Below, in pieces: positions 43,485 to 51,772 of a DNA stretch of 64,000 bases. The stretch is from an uncultured Methanoregula sp. GTDB taxonomy: Archaea > Halobacteriota > Methanomicrobia > Methanomicrobiales > Methanospirillaceae. Each line of letters begins with the position of its first letter. The first letter of the stretch is position 1. Below the pieces are notes generated by a model. That model made no database searches, was not told the DNA's origin, and saw nothing but the letters and a program-made list of their open reading frames with translations. The stretch spans positions 558,001 to 622,000 of the forward strand of contig NZ_OY787452.1 of the NCBI RefSeq assembly GCF_963678795.1, read 5' to 3'. The translations under genes were made by a program, and so were the position numbers.

Positions 43485-44608
43485 TCTTTTGTCTCCTTTG
43501 CTTTCCGGATCAGACCGCGCAGAACTTCCGGCGTGATACTGCACTTGTGCTCTGACTGGTCCTTCACGAGATCCAGAACCCGGCAGATCTGTTTCTCGGT
43601 AAGTTCGCAGCCAAGGGATGCGACAACATGTTCGAGTGCTTTTTTACCCGTGTGCTTCCCGAGAATGAACCGACGCTCGCCACCAACCATACCGGGAGGG
43701 AAATACTCGTACGTGGAAGGATCCTCGAGGATTGCTGCTATATGTATGCCGCTTTCATGGGAGAATGCCAGTTCCCCGGTAACCGGTTTGTTCCTGGGGA
43801 GTGTTATACCGGAGTATTTTTCCACCTTGTGCGACAGGGAGGTCAGCTGGGACAGGTCATACCGGTCAATGCCCCCTTTCATCCGCAGGGCAACCAGTAC
43901 TTCCTCGAGCGATGCATTTCCTGCCCGTTCCCCGATCCCGTTCACCGTGGTATGGAGCTGGAATGCCCCCGCCTCGGCAGCGGTGAGCGTATTTGCCACA
44001 GCACACCCCATGTCATTGTGACAGTGGGCGCAGAACGGACGGTCTACCGAGGCAACAAGCCCGGTCATGATGCGCTGCATCTCGCTCGGGATCAGGCATC
44101 CCACAGTATCAGCAAAACTGAGCAGGACAGCCCCATGTTCAGCTGCCCTGCGGTAAACTTCCTTGAGGAAAGGAAGATCCGTCCGGGATGCATCTTCTGC
44201 AGCAAATCGTACCTGTACCCCGTGATCCCGGGCAAAATCGATCATTTTCAGGGCGTCTTCGAGCACCTGCTCCCGCGGCTTTTTGAACTTGAGCCTGACA
44301 TGAAGCTCTGAAGTCGGGATGAAGATGCTCACCATGTCGACGCCACAGTCGATCGCTGCCTGGATATCGGGTTCCCGGGCCCGCGAAAAACCGCAGATCC
44401 GGGCATCAAGCCCCAGGTTTGCAATCGTCTTCACGCACTGTTTTTCATTCGGGGAGACTGCCGGGAAACCGGCTTCTATGACCTCGATACCGATAGCATC
44501 CAGCGTCCGGGCAATGTTCACCTTCTCTTCACAGGAGAACGATACTCCCGGCGTCTGTTCGCCGTCCCTCAGCGTTACATCGCAGATCTCAACATTCCAC
44601 GGTTTCAT
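43481..44608 (-). CDS. aksA: Homocitrate synthase AksA
   Basis: DRE-TIM metallolyase-type condensing enzyme of 375 residues, joining 2-oxoacids with acetyl-CoA. It has CDVTLRDGEQTPGVSFS at the N terminus, AHCHNDMGCAVANTLTAAEA and NGIGERAGNASLEEVLVAL. It makes homocitrate and extends it toward 2-oxosuberate, the acyl chain of coenzyme B. The ATG at 44608 (MKPWNVE), with AAGGAT upstream, overlaps the preceding gene by 20 bp. Confidence 0.9.
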   Translation of the reverse strand: MKPWNVEICDVTLRDGEQTPGVSFSCEEKVNIARTLDAIGIEVIEAGFPAVSPNEKQCVKTIANLGLDARICGFSRAREPDIQAAIDCGVDMVSIFIPTSELHVRLKFKKPREQVLEDALKMIDFARDHGVQVRFAAEDASRTDLPFLKEVYRRAAEHGAVLLSFADTVGCLIPSEMQRIMTGLVASVDRPFCAHCHNDMGCAVANTLTAAEAGAFQLHTTVNGIGERAGNASLEEVLVALRMKGGIDRYDLSQLTSLSHKVEKYSGITLPRNKPVTGELAFSHESGIHIAAILEDPSTYEYFPPGMVGGERRFILGKHTGKKALEHVVASLGCELTEKQICRVLDLVKDQSEHKCSITPEVLRGLIRKAKETKE

Positions 44609-45860
44609 GACTGCATCCTTCAGGACATATTCCTTCAACAATCAGTGTTCGCGGCCGGTCCTGCACCACGAGCTCTTTTTCCAGCGTCTTGACATCGGCA
44701 GCATTGCATATGACCGGATCGGTCCAGGATAAGTAAGGGACAGGATCATATGCCGGTTGTTTCCCGGTCATCGCCGTGCAGTTGTTCTTCATGATGATAC
44801 AGAGAAGCGGAAGTCCCTTCTCGTACACATCAATCAGGGCATTCAGGCCCGAGTGCAGGAGTGCATAATCGCCGATAAGGGCCACGTTTGTGCTCCGGGC
44901 TGCAACCGCAATGCTTGCACCCATACCGTAACTGGCAACGCCAAGCTCGTAGGGGGGTGTCATCCCCAGGACAGAGCATCCCGCATCGCAGATCATCAGC
45001 ATGTCCCGCTCCCGGAGGATATCCATCATGCCCTTGAACGGGCAGTTGGTACAGAATGTCCGGTAAAACCCGCGGTCATCCAAAGCCTGCGGCCTATTCT
45101 GCGGTACCGGGGGCAAAAGCCCGCGATGGTCACGGACAAACGTCCTCCCGAACTCGTTGACCGTGTGCATCCGCGCAGCCCGGGATGGCAGGGGATGGAC
45201 CGTAACGACCCGCGAGTTTCCGGACGCCGGCCCTGCACCCAGGGGTTCTCCGTCCCATCGGTTCAGGGGCGATTCATCAGACCAGGCAAACATTGTCCGG
45301 TACAACTCCTCGGCTGCGGTTACCCTCCCGTTCATCGTCCAGGTCCTCGATGAGAGGCGCCCGTCCCTGTCCTGCCTTGGCACAATATCGGCTCTGACTT
45401 CAGCATCAAGGATCGCAGGTGTCAGGCGGAGCATCGCAACGCGGGAGAACTGTTCCGATGCCTGGAGCGATGCCTCTACGCTCGTGTAACAGGTGGTCTC
45501 ATCCGGTTCAATCACGGGAATCTCTGCAAGCTCTCCGTAATAGCGGGAGTCCTGGGCGGTCTGCGATCCCGCAGCATCCGGATCATCACCTGCAACGAGC
45601 ACGATACCCCCGATAAGCCCCTGCGCTGCGGCCTGGAGAAGAGGATCGGCGCAGGCATTGACGCCCACGTTCTTAATGATAACTGCCGCCCTTCTGCCTG
45701 ACAATGAATCCCCGAGTGCATACTCAAGGGCAGTCTTCTCATTGATCACCATCTCGGCCCCGGTCAGCCTGCCGAGATCCGTAACCGGGAATCCCGGTAC
45801 GGTATATTGCCGGTCGGTATACCTGAGGAGAGCATCGGTGAGTGCGTCAATTCCTTTCAT
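44589..45860 (-). CDS. TPP-dependent IorA-like enzyme without ferredoxin domain
   Basis: Thiamine pyrophosphate enzyme of 423 residues resembling the alpha subunit of indolepyruvate ferredoxin oxidoreductase. It has NVGVNACADPLLQAAAQGLI, VAGDDPDAAGSQTAQDSRYY, FCTNCPFKGMMDIL and the TPP region GDYALLHSGLNALIDVYEKG with NNCTAMTGKQP. The C-terminal 4Fe-4S domain of IorA is missing and no IorB is nearby, which favours non-oxidative decarboxylation. Being inside the aks operon, it is a candidate for 2-oxosuberate decarboxylase; this is inference. Starts at the ATG at 45860 after GGGAGGGACGA. Confidence 0.8.
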   Translation of the reverse strand: MKGIDALTDALLRYTDRQYTVPGFPVTDLGRLTGAEMVINEKTALEYALGDSLSGRRAAVIIKNVGVNACADPLLQAAAQGLIGGIVLVAGDDPDAAGSQTAQDSRYYGELAEIPVIEPDETTCYTSVEASLQASEQFSRVAMLRLTPAILDAEVRADIVPRQDRDGRLSSRTWTMNGRVTAAEELYRTMFAWSDESPLNRWDGEPLGAGPASGNSRVVTVHPLPSRAARMHTVNEFGRTFVRDHRGLLPPVPQNRPQALDDRGFYRTFCTNCPFKGMMDILRERDMLMICDAGCSVLGMTPPYELGVASYGMGASIAVAARSTNVALIGDYALLHSGLNALIDVYEKGLPLLCIIMKNNCTAMTGKQPAYDPVPYLSWTDPVICNAADVKTLEKELVVQDRPRTLIVEGICPEGCSHETVEC

Positions 45861-46825
45861 TCGTCCCTCCCGGGCACCAGATCGCAGCCGGCACAGTTCG
45901 TGCACATGGTGAGGGCCTGCCGTGCATCGAGTTTCGCCTCGGTAAGAGCCCGTTCGTGCATGTCAAACACACGCTTCAGCCGTTCCGCAGAAGGCCGGGG
46001 GGAGCCGGTCATACCGGCAACCGGGTTGAGCGGCCGGAGCACCGGTATCACACCATGGGTAGTAAGTTTCCGGATACAGGCATCCAGTTCTTCGTCGGTT
46101 TCTCCAAGGCCGATCAGGACATTTGAGAAGACACGGCCCCTGCCGAATAATTCGACGGACCGGTCAAGAGCCCGCCAGATCTGTTCATACTCCAGTCCCG
46201 GGCACATTGTTTCAAAGAGTTCGGGAGTGGCGGCTTCCAGGTTGAATTTCACTTCCAGTACGCCAAGATCTTTGAGCCGTTCCGGGGTCTTATCGGTGGG
46301 GTAAATGGAGACACCGAGAGGAAGACCAAAGAATAATAGGTGTTTTACCACTTCGAGCACGTATGCTTCCTCTTCCTCGATACTGGAGAGGACGCCGCTC
46401 GTGAGGGAGATGGCGCTGATCCGGTGACGTACCGACTCTACCAGCCCCATGATCTCCTCGATCGACTTACGCTTTCCTGCCTGCAGGGGAACCGGGCAAT
46501 AGCGGCATCTGAAGATACAGCTCCCGGTAACCGTAATAAATGCCTGGTCAGGACAGTGGCATCCCGGTTTAAGAAGCCTGCCCGGGATCAGGTTTCCCTC
46601 AAAATACAGCTGGGCAACTCCCCCGCCCCGGTGAGCAATTTCGATACTGCTCTTGGGATTCAGCCCGAATTTGACCCGGTGGTTTCCCATGGCAAAAAAA
46701 ACCGCTCCGGCTCCTCCTGCTCCCGGGCCGGCAGCAGAGCGTGCAATGTACTCCTCTGCGGGTTCACCAATAAGCCGGGCTGATCCAATGGCAAGCAATT
46801 CCGCTTTCAGGTCTTTCCAGTGCAT
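45857..46825 (-). CDS. Radical SAM protein of the aks operon
   Basis: Radical SAM enzyme of 322 residues. The cluster motif is SCIFRCRYCPVPL (Cx3Cx2C), with a further GCHCPDQAF before it and a C-terminal CTNCAGCDLVPG that could bind a second cluster. The barrel includes IGLGETDEELDACIRKL and IPVLRPLNPVAGM. It overlaps the TPP-enzyme gene by four bases and the MMP11 gene by 18. The reaction is unknown; a C-S bond-forming or methylating step for coenzyme B or Mcr is possible. Confidence 0.83.
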   Translation of the reverse strand: MHWKDLKAELLAIGSARLIGEPAEEYIARSAAGPGAGGAGAVFFAMGNHRVKFGLNPKSSIEIAHRGGGVAQLYFEGNLIPGRLLKPGCHCPDQAFITVTGSCIFRCRYCPVPLQAGKRKSIEEIMGLVESVRHRISAISLTSGVLSSIEEEEAYVLEVVKHLLFFGLPLGVSIYPTDKTPERLKDLGVLEVKFNLEAATPELFETMCPGLEYEQIWRALDRSVELFGRGRVFSNVLIGLGETDEELDACIRKLTTHGVIPVLRPLNPVAGMTGSPRPSAERLKRVFDMHERALTEAKLDARQALTMCTNCAGCDLVPGRDE

Positions 46826-47703
46826 AATTCCAGCGCCTCCGGATAATTTGTATAGAACGGGATGGCAGCAACCGCACCAATAATCCCGCGACCGTTCATT
46901 ACAATCTCAAGCTGGTCATCCCGAAGTGATTCGAGAAGCCCGGACTCAACCTCCCCACGTTTAACTTTCCTGCCAAACTCGGTCAGCTCCTTTGATGGTG
47001 TAAACCCGGAATATACCGCCATGCCGGTCTTTTCTGAAAGAGTATACTGCACCAGAAGGCCGTGGAACCGTTCAACCAGTCCCCTGATATCGGAGGTTGC
47101 AAACTCTGCAACAAGCCCCACACAGTTCTTGGTCCGGTAAGGAACCGGGTAGAGCTGGACAATCGTATGTGAGAGATAGACCGTGTGTTTGTTCTCGACT
47201 GCTTTTGCGATATTGTGGACAAGGGTCCAGGTGGCTCCTTCTTCAGGAGTGTCCGTATCATCCACACCGATAAGCACCCGCTGCATGCGGGGGAGCCAGA
47301 GAGTCGCACCGGCGACTTTACCTCCCCCGGCCGGATCACTCCTGCTTCGGAGGACCCCTTGTGCATCCGACCGGCAGGCCGCCGCTCCAACACCGCCGCC
47401 GCCCATTCCAATATAAGTTATTGCAATCTCGTCCGGATCCACCGTGCAGGCAGATATACCTGCCGGGAACCGCGAGCCTTCGAGGGCAAGATTCACCGAA
47501 CCGAGATGCATCCGGTACCGGGTTGTTGATCCAACGCAGCGGACATCCGCGATAAGCGGGCTCTTTGCATAATGGTGCTGCGCCCACATCGCCCCGCCAA
47601 TGCATTCGAAGAATTCCACCAGTTCAACATTCTTCCCGGACGTATCAGCCACTGCAACGATCTTCGGGTAGTGAATTACATATGGTTCAGAGATGCTCGC
47701 CAT
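46807..47703 (-). CDS. Methanogenesis marker protein 11
   Basis: Protein of 298 residues that I recognise as methanogenesis marker protein 11 (MMP11), a family found in methanogens with unknown role. It has ELVEFFECIGGAMWAQHHYA, an ITYIGMGGGGVGAAAC loop and RVLIGVDDTDTPEEGATWTL, the last resembling the GVDDTD region of TiaS. It starts at the ATG at 47703 inside the end of the previous gene. It is a paralogue of the next gene upstream. Confidence 0.78.
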   Translation of the reverse strand: MASISEPYVIHYPKIVAVADTSGKNVELVEFFECIGGAMWAQHHYAKSPLIADVRCVGSTTRYRMHLGSVNLALEGSRFPAGISACTVDPDEIAITYIGMGGGGVGAAACRSDAQGVLRSRSDPAGGGKVAGATLWLPRMQRVLIGVDDTDTPEEGATWTLVHNIAKAVENKHTVYLSHTIVQLYPVPYRTKNCVGLVAEFATSDIRGLVERFHGLLVQYTLSEKTGMAVYSGFTPSKELTEFGRKVKRGEVESGLLESLRDDQLEIVMNGRGIIGAVAAIPFYTNYPEALELCTGKT

Positions 47704-48643
47704 AAAGCCCCGCCGCTTCAATTCCCTCATTGCCCCAAAGCACTGCCCCAAGAGCCCCGATACGCCCTTTACGGCCATTGCGATCGATGAATACAATGCC
47801 GCAGGACCTTGCTTCCTGTTCGGCCTGCTCAAGGGTCATGATTTCGGTCTTCACCCGCTTGTGTGCAGGCGATTCTGCAGATGATGCAATACCCCGGTAC
47901 ACGGCGATGCCGGTATCCTTTGACAAGGTGTTCTTCTCAATAAAAACCCGGACAAACTCCAGCAGTTCATCGATCTTCCCCGGCCTTACCGCAAAGTTCA
48001 GGGCAGAACTGACACAATTTGTTGTCTTGGTGGGAACCTCCGGATTAAGCTGGACAAGCCGCATGTTCAGAAATTCCATACCCTCAATGGCACATGCCCC
48101 GGCGCATTTCAGTGCCGTCACCCACGTTGCTCCTTCCGTCTTCGTATCCGTATCATCAATCCCTATACAGATCTTCTCATACCGTGGTGAGATAATCCTG
48201 ACATGGTTTGTGCGTGCACCACCCACGTTCAGGTCATCCTCCGTGGGATATTCGGCCCTTATTACACCCGGGGCCTGGGGGAGACAGGCAGCAATTCCGA
48301 CTCCGGCTCCGGCTATCCCGGACCACGTGGTAATCACTTCGCCACCGGAAACCTCTACCGATTCAAGTGCCTGACCGCCGATAGAACCAGCAGCTGCACC
48401 AAAATTGACCGGGTACTTTCCTAACCGGGCCTGGATCGTCATGGAGGTCCCCTCCACGTTAACACTGCTCACTGCACCACCGGCCCGGCGACGGTTCATC
48501 GCATCCCACTCAATCGTGCCCCGGGCTCTGCACTGTTCAAGAATCTCGGCCCTGCCGGCCCGTTCGTCCACCATCACGAGAAATTTCTGTGCAAAGAGCG
48601 GGCCAAACCGCTTCTTCACGTCGTCGGGAGTCAGGTTGATCAT
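47687..48643 (-). CDS. MMP11-like paralogue with GIDDTDT motif
   Basis: Protein of 318 residues. It shares with MMP11 the order of a Gly-rich WSGIAGAGVGIAACLPQA loop and the ICIGIDDTDTKTEGATWVTA motif, but has its own N terminus (INLTPDDVKKRFGPLF). Probably an ancient tandem duplicate. It is the first gene of the nine-gene aks operon; a TATA box lies about 45 bp upstream. Function unknown. TiaS-like RNA modification is a possible but weak alternative. Confidence 0.72.
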   Translation of the reverse strand: MINLTPDDVKKRFGPLFAQKFLVMVDERAGRAEILEQCRARGTIEWDAMNRRRAGGAVSSVNVEGTSMTIQARLGKYPVNFGAAAGSIGGQALESVEVSGGEVITTWSGIAGAGVGIAACLPQAPGVIRAEYPTEDDLNVGGARTNHVRIISPRYEKICIGIDDTDTKTEGATWVTALKCAGACAIEGMEFLNMRLVQLNPEVPTKTTNCVSSALNFAVRPGKIDELLEFVRVFIEKNTLSKDTGIAVYRGIASSAESPAHKRVKTEIMTLEQAEQEARSCGIVFIDRNGRKGRIGALGAVLWGNEGIEAAGLYGEHL

Positions 48644-48663
48644 GTTATCGCCGAAAATTTCGT

Positions 48664-48704
48664 TAACAGAATAATCGGCAATAACTGTATTTATAGAAAT
48701 CGAT
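48664..48704 (-). promoter_or_regulatory. Promoter of the nine-gene aks operon
   Basis: Minus strand: CGATTTCTATAAATACAG, with the TATA part at about 48697-48688, places the transcription start near 48668 and gives a leader of about 25 nt before the ATG at 48643. No comparable promoter is seen between the operon's genes, as they overlap. Confidence 0.5.
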
Positions 48705-48734
48705 TCGGCCTAAGATTTACAAGAAAAAAGAAAA

Positions 48735-49619
48735 TCAGAGGACCTTGTGAAGGTCAATCTTGAAGGGGCCGAGAGTACCGCCAAAGTTACCGGCTGAAAT
48801 GAACTTCACACCGGGCACCATTGCGGCGGCCCTGACACCGGCTGCCATTGCGGCGGCCACAGATTTCTCGTCAACACCATCAATGACGATCTCGTACACG
48901 GCTTTGATACCAGCAGGTATCTTAGTATCGGGTACTTTCTCGCGAAGGGTCGGACAGTACTTCTCGTTTGTGGATGCAACCATAAACTTGTACTTTAAGC
49001 TGCCAACCTTGGAACCGCTGGCAACAATGCCACCGGGGAAACTGGTTATGACACCTGGAACCGCATCAATCGCCTCAACGGCAGCTTCAGCACCCATGAG
49101 TGCCGCCATCTGGTTCTCGCCCATGATAAAGAAGTTACCCCCGGCAACACCCTTGACAATGCCGAACTCTTCCTCACCAATATATTCCCCTTCCATGATC
49201 GGGATAACCCAGCACTTGCGGCCGCCAACTTCCTTCTGGTACTCATGACCGTCGCCGAAGAAGTGGAGTTTGACCGGTATCTTCTCTTCAGCATTGGTAA
49301 TACCGTTGAAAACCGCGGTTGTGGGGGCAGTCAGGACGCACTCGGCAAGACGCTCAACAACCTGTTCCTTAAGTTTCTTCTTGCTGGCGCAGATCAGGAT
49401 CGCAACTCCGGGTCTCCCGTCGGGAGTTTCTTTTGCCGGGACATAGCCTTCGATCCCCGCTTCACACGGGCACCCGATAGCAGACGTGGCAAAACCGGTT
49501 GCCTCAGTTGCTGCTTTCTTTGCCCATTCCTTCGTAACTGCAGTAATAATGATGCGGCAGACCCAGGTTGGGAACGCCTCTGCATAAGTATCGTCGATTG
49601 TAACGCCGTTGATTTCCAT
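48735..49619 (-). CDS. ftr: Formylmethanofuran:tetrahydromethanopterin formyltransferase
   Basis: Cytosolic enzyme of 294 residues that moves the formyl group from formylmethanofuran to H4MPT, the second step of CO2 reduction to methane. The sequence matches Ftr throughout: [76 protein letters not shown] and [15 protein letters not shown] at the end. The ATG at 49619 has GGAGG upstream. Monocistronic, divergent from the polyferredoxin-hdr operon. Confidence 0.96.
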   Translation of the reverse strand: MEINGVTIDDTYAEAFPTWVCRIIITAVTKEWAKKAATEATGFATSAIGCPCEAGIEGYVPAKETPDGRPGVAILICASKKKLKEQVVERLAECVLTAPTTAVFNGITNAEEKIPVKLHFFGDGHEYQKEVGGRKCWVIPIMEGEYIGEEEFGIVKGVAGGNFFIMGENQMAALMGAEAAVEAIDAVPGVITSFPGGIVASGSKVGSLKYKFMVASTNEKYCPTLREKVPDTKIPAGIKAVYEIVIDGVDEKSVAAAMAAGVRAAAMVPGVKFISAGNFGGTLGPFKIDLHKVL

Positions 49620-49729
49620 ATGATAACCTCCGGTACTACAAAGGTACCATGATGGTGGTTGAATAAATTTTCTAATTTGATTTAAGAATTCAGAGCGCAT
49701 GAAAAACCGTAAAAAAAGTTCATCAGATA

Positions 49730-49770
49730 TGATTAATGTTTATAAACCGTATATAAACTAAAATTAAAAA
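49730..49770 (-). promoter_or_regulatory. Probable ftr promoter
   Basis: A cluster of TATA-like sequences, GTTTATAAAC (perfect 10-bp palindrome) and GTATATAAAC, lies about 120-140 bp upstream of the ftr start in a very A/T-rich stretch. Either could be the TATA box on the minus strand, with a leader of about 80-100 nt. Confidence 0.4.
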
Positions 49771-49844
49771 ACTTCAATAAATTGCCCGATTTTTACGGAA
49801 AATTTCAGAACATTTATCTACATTCTTCTACCACTTTTTGTTAG

Positions 49845-49860
49845 TCGATTTTAAAATCGA
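49845..49860. promoter_or_regulatory. Perfect 16-bp palindrome over the polyferredoxin-hdr promoter
   Basis: TCGATTTTAAAATCGA is a perfect inverted repeat whose centre TTTTAAAA can serve as the TATA box. Transcription would start about 25 bp on, almost at the ATG of the short ferredoxin-like frame (49882). A palindrome at this spot could also be an operator. Confidence 0.4.
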
Positions 49861-49881
49861 TCATAGCTGGTGCGTGAAAAT

Positions 49882-49983
49882 ATGGCATTTGCAGTGCACA
49901 TAAACATGAAACGTTGTACTGGCGGTAACAATTGTGTGGTTGCATGCCCCTGGGAAACCAGATCGGCGGCAAAGGACCAATAA
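49882..49983 (+). pseudogene. Truncated ferredoxin start, possible leader peptide
   Basis: A 33-codon frame beginning AFAVHINMKRCTGGNNCVVA followed by CPW. It matches the beginning of an 8Fe ferredoxin of the Fwd/Fmd type (CTGCNNCVVACP), but the second Cys is Gly (ggt for tgt) and the rest is missing. The polyferredoxin gene starts 25 bp after its stop. It looks like what remains of a ferredoxin gene after deletion, and since it is the first frame of the transcript it may be translated as a leader. Confidence 0.55.
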
Positions 49984-50007
49984 AAAGAACCGCGTGAGGG
50001 TTAATTC

Positions 50008-51183
50008 ATGGCATTGTTTCCAAAGTTTTCTAAGAAGAAAGATGGAGTTAACGTCGTGATGGAGCAGAAACTCCTTCAGAACGTTAACAACCTTATTCTC
50101 AATGCAGAAACCTGCACGGGATGCGGTATATGTGTCGAGGCATGTCCTGAGGAGGCAATCGTTCTCGGGCTTGTTGGTGCGGCAAGGCGTGGCGCAATCA
50201 ATTACGCTGCCCCTATTGATGTGGATGAAACCAAGTGTTCATACTGTGGAGTCTGCGTCATCATGTGCCCGTTCAATGCGCTGACATTGAAGGTGGACGG
50301 ACAGGAAAGACTCCCGATCCTTGAAAAGGAAGGGTTCCCGCAATATGATATGAAGGCGGAGATCAACGACGAGAAATGCGTCAAATGCACGATCTGTGAA
50401 GAGGTCTGCCCCCGGGACGCCATTGATCGCAATGTTCCTGCCTACGAAGGGACTTACAAGGGACCGGTTGCAGGCGCAAAGCCCAAAGCAGTCGCAATGA
50501 AAAAGAAGACGACATTTACCGTTGACAAAGAGAAATGCTCGCTCTGCGGTCTCTGTGGAGCACTCTGCCCCGCAATCGTGGTGAAACACAAGGAGTTCAC
50601 TGCCGAGACCGGTAAAGTCGAAGGCGAAGTTGTCTGGGACGAGACGAAATGCGACGCCTGCAAGGTGTGCGTTGAGGCATGCCCCGAGGAATGCATCACC
50701 GTTGAACGCGAGATCGTATCCGACAAAATCGACGGAAAGGTCAGCATCGTCCAGGACAACTGCTGCACCTGCACGTGGTGTTCAAAGAACTGCCCGACCG
50801 AAGCAATTACTGTCGAGAAGATTTTTGAAGGCGATATCGAGTTCCATGCAGAGAAGTGCCCCGGCGGCTGTTCGACCTGTGCCGAGATCTGCCCGGCAAA
50901 CGCGATCTACCTCCCCTCTGCAATCCCTGCAGCAGACATGAAACTGGACGGCATCGAAAAGAACATCGCCGTCAACAAGGATTACTGTATCCTGTGCGGC
51001 GCCTGTGTCAATGCATGTCCCGGTGAGGATATCATCGTCATGCAGCGGACCGGCGTCCGCGTGAAGGGAACCGAGACAGACCTGTTCAAGAAGATCAAGG
51101 CAAAGCTCTTCACCAAGAGAACTTCGAAAGTGAAAGAGGACATCACCGGCCAGGTCAGCATCAAAATGATGGAGAAGGCGTGA
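50008..51183 (+). CDS. Polyferredoxin (FwdF-like, eight 4Fe-4S motifs)
   Basis: Electron carrier of 391 residues. Eight cluster motifs can be counted, among them CTGCGICVEACP, CSYCGVCVIMCP, CVKCTICEEVCP, CSLCGLCGALCP, CDACKVCVEACP, CCTCTWCSKNCP, a CPGGCSTC variant and CILCGACVNACP. It resembles FwdF of formylmethanofuran dehydrogenase. Its stop overlaps the hdrC start, so it probably carries ferredoxin-level electrons between heterodisulfide reductase and formylmethanofuran dehydrogenase. No fwd catalytic genes are in the window. Confidence 0.87.
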   Translation: MALFPKFSKKKDGVNVVMEQKLLQNVNNLILNAETCTGCGICVEACPEEAIVLGLVGAARRGAINYAAPIDVDETKCSYCGVCVIMCPFNALTLKVDGQERLPILEKEGFPQYDMKAEINDEKCVKCTICEEVCPRDAIDRNVPAYEGTYKGPVAGAKPKAVAMKKKTTFTVDKEKCSLCGLCGALCPAIVVKHKEFTAETGKVEGEVVWDETKCDACKVCVEACPEECITVEREIVSDKIDGKVSIVQDNCCTCTWCSKNCPTEAITVEKIFEGDIEFHAEKCPGGCSTCAEICPANAIYLPSAIPAADMKLDGIEKNIAVNKDYCILCGACVNACPGEDIIVMQRTGVRVKGTETDLFKKIKAKLFTKRTSKVKEDITGQVSIKMMEKA

Positions 51184-51770
51184 GCACTATGGCACGAGTA
51201 AAAGGTTACCCCGAAGCGCTGGAGAAGAAACTCCACGACCAGAGATTCTATCGTGAGGATTCCAACCCCGAATTCACGAAAAACATAAAAGCCATATCAC
51301 GCACAATCGCCCATATGTGCTACCAGTGCGGCACCTGCACCGGCTCCTGCCCGTCAGCGCCCCGCAGCACCTACCGCATCCGCAAGTTCATGAGGAGAGC
51401 GGTTCTCGGGCTCGAGAACGAAGCACTCACCGACCCGGATCTCTGGCTGTGCACCACCTGTTACAGCTGTGCAGACCGCTGCCCGCGGGACATCATCCCG
51501 ACGGATGTCATCATGTCCATGAGGAACCTCGCTTTCAAGAGAGATATCATTCCGGTCAACTTCCTCAAGACCGTTCAGTCGATCTATAAGACCGGACACG
51601 GTGTGCCCAACAACGATGTTAACCGGGCTGCCCGCGAAAAACTCGGGCTCACCCGTGACCCGCCAACCACCCATATGTATCCTGAATATATTCCCGGCAT
51701 CCAGAAAATCCTTGATCACTACAAGCTCAAGGCAAATTCCGACCGTATCGTCAAGGAAAGGGAGGGCTGA
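51180..51770 (+). CDS. hdrC: CoB-CoM heterodisulfide reductase subunit C
   Basis: Iron-sulfur subunit of 196 residues passing electrons from HdrA to HdrB. Two 4Fe-4S motifs are seen: CYQCGTCTGSCPSAP and CTTCYSCADRCPRDI. The GTG at 51180, with GGAG five bases upstream, overlaps the polyferredoxin stop; an ATG at 51189 is the alternative start. Part of the polyferredoxin-hdrC-hdrB-hdrA-mvhD operon. Confidence 0.93.
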   Translation: MSTMARVKGYPEALEKKLHDQRFYREDSNPEFTKNIKAISRTIAHMCYQCGTCTGSCPSAPRSTYRIRKFMRRAVLGLENEALTDPDLWLCTTCYSCADRCPRDIIPTDVIMSMRNLAFKRDIIPVNFLKTVQSIYKTGHGVPNNDVNRAAREKLGLTRDPPTTHMYPEYIPGIQKILDHYKLKANSDRIVKEREG

Positions 51771-51772
51771 TC

